Origin: JBHHYN01 sp046757565
Lineage (GTDB): Bacteria; Pseudomonadota; Gammaproteobacteria; Eutrophobiales; Eutrophobiaceae
Reading direction: 5' to 3'
NCBI GenBank assembly: GCA_046757565.1
Contig: JBHHYN010000165.1
Span: 1-5,124 of the forward strand
DNA length: 5,124 bases
Below the pieces are notes generated by a model, which saw only the letters and a program-made list of their open reading frames with translations, was not told where the DNA came from and ran no database searches. Both the position numbers and the translations under genes were made by a program. This document shows, piece after piece, positions 4,990 to 5,124 of this stretch; position 1 is the stretch's first letter, and each line of letters begins with the position of its first letter.

Positions 4990-5124
4990 TTATTCCCGCT
5001 CGTCCAGCAGCCGGCCATTTGTCCCGGCAGGCTGGATCGAGGTGGTCCGGCGGCCAATCAGAGCGCCCGCCACGGCTTCTATAACAAAAGCAAAGAACTG
5101 ATCCTGAAGATTCCCACCATCCCA
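4990..5124 (-). CDS. C-terminal end of an unrecognised protein (5' part beyond the right edge)
   Basis: A minus-strand frame is open from the right edge for 44 codons to TAA at 4992-4990. It begins WDGGNLQ and contains a hydrophobic stretch (QFFAFVIEAVAGALIG, about residues 9-24) followed by a positive RR and a polar tail ending LLDERE. This could be the last membrane helix or an amphipathic helix of a larger protein. I do not recognise the family. The composition looks protein-like, and the frame is consistent with the orientation of the other genes, but only a short piece is visible and a chance open frame cannot be excluded. It ends about 200 bp before crcB, so it is probably not tightly in that operon. 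Confidence 0.45.
   Translation of the reverse strand, partial: WDGGNLQDQFFAFVIEAVAGALIGRRTTSIQPAGTNGRLLDERE

Noticed and set aside
4836..5057. 73-codon minus-strand frame upstream of crcB starting at TTG
   Set aside because: It has a rare start codon and no ribosome site, overlaps the better-looking partial gene end, and runs through the direct repeats and the TATAAT box.
1..5124. Mobile elements, CRISPR arrays, tRNA or rRNA genes
   Set aside because: No transposase-like frame, terminal repeats, regularly spaced repeats or RNA gene signatures were seen.

Overview
All supportable genes in this 5.1 kb bacterial window lie on the minus strand, so transcription runs from the right edge to the left. 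Base composition is moderate (roughly mid-50s % GC by eye). The mixture of a CrcB/Fluc fluoride channel with DUF190, a REC/HD-GYP response regulator and a multi-PAS sensor kinase fits an environmental proteobacterium, most likely a gammaproteobacterium. That placement is an inference from gene content and protein style, not from a marker gene. There is no mobile element, tRNA, rRNA or CRISPR array.

Right part (about 4096-5124): the last 44 codons of an unrecognised protein enter from the right edge. They are followed by a ~200 bp non-coding stretch with an 11-bp direct repeat, a perfect TATAAT box and a very strong ribosome binding site. A two-gene fluoride-resistance operon follows: crcB (GTG start) and a DUF190 gene, overlapping by 4 bases. 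The strong RBS does not sit in front of crcB. It precedes a 10-codon leader ORF whose stop overlaps the crcB GTG, which suggests translational coupling. I could not find a fluoride riboswitch in the leader.

Middle (about 2117-4095): a ~210 bp intergenic region holds a good sigma70-type promoter (TTGATT-16-TATACT) and two inverted repeats. It drives a 195-aa protein with an N-terminal MerR/excisionase-type helix-turn-helix and a C-terminal receiver domain, the reverse of the usual response-regulator order. After 39 bp comes a 379-aa REC/HD-GYP protein with all the catalytic motifs of a cyclic-di-GMP phosphodiesterase.

Left part (1-1845): after a 271-bp gap, a large sensor histidine kinase begins and runs off the left edge. 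The window holds its first 615 residues: four PAS domains and the HisKA phosphoacceptor helix (His560). The ATPase domain lies outside.

Inferred working model: the PAS kinase senses one or more cytoplasmic signals and phosphorylates one or both receiver proteins. One output would be transcription (HTH-REC) and the other lowering of cyclic-di-GMP (REC-HD-GYP). Adjacency and shared orientation support the link, but the sequence alone does not prove partner specificity.
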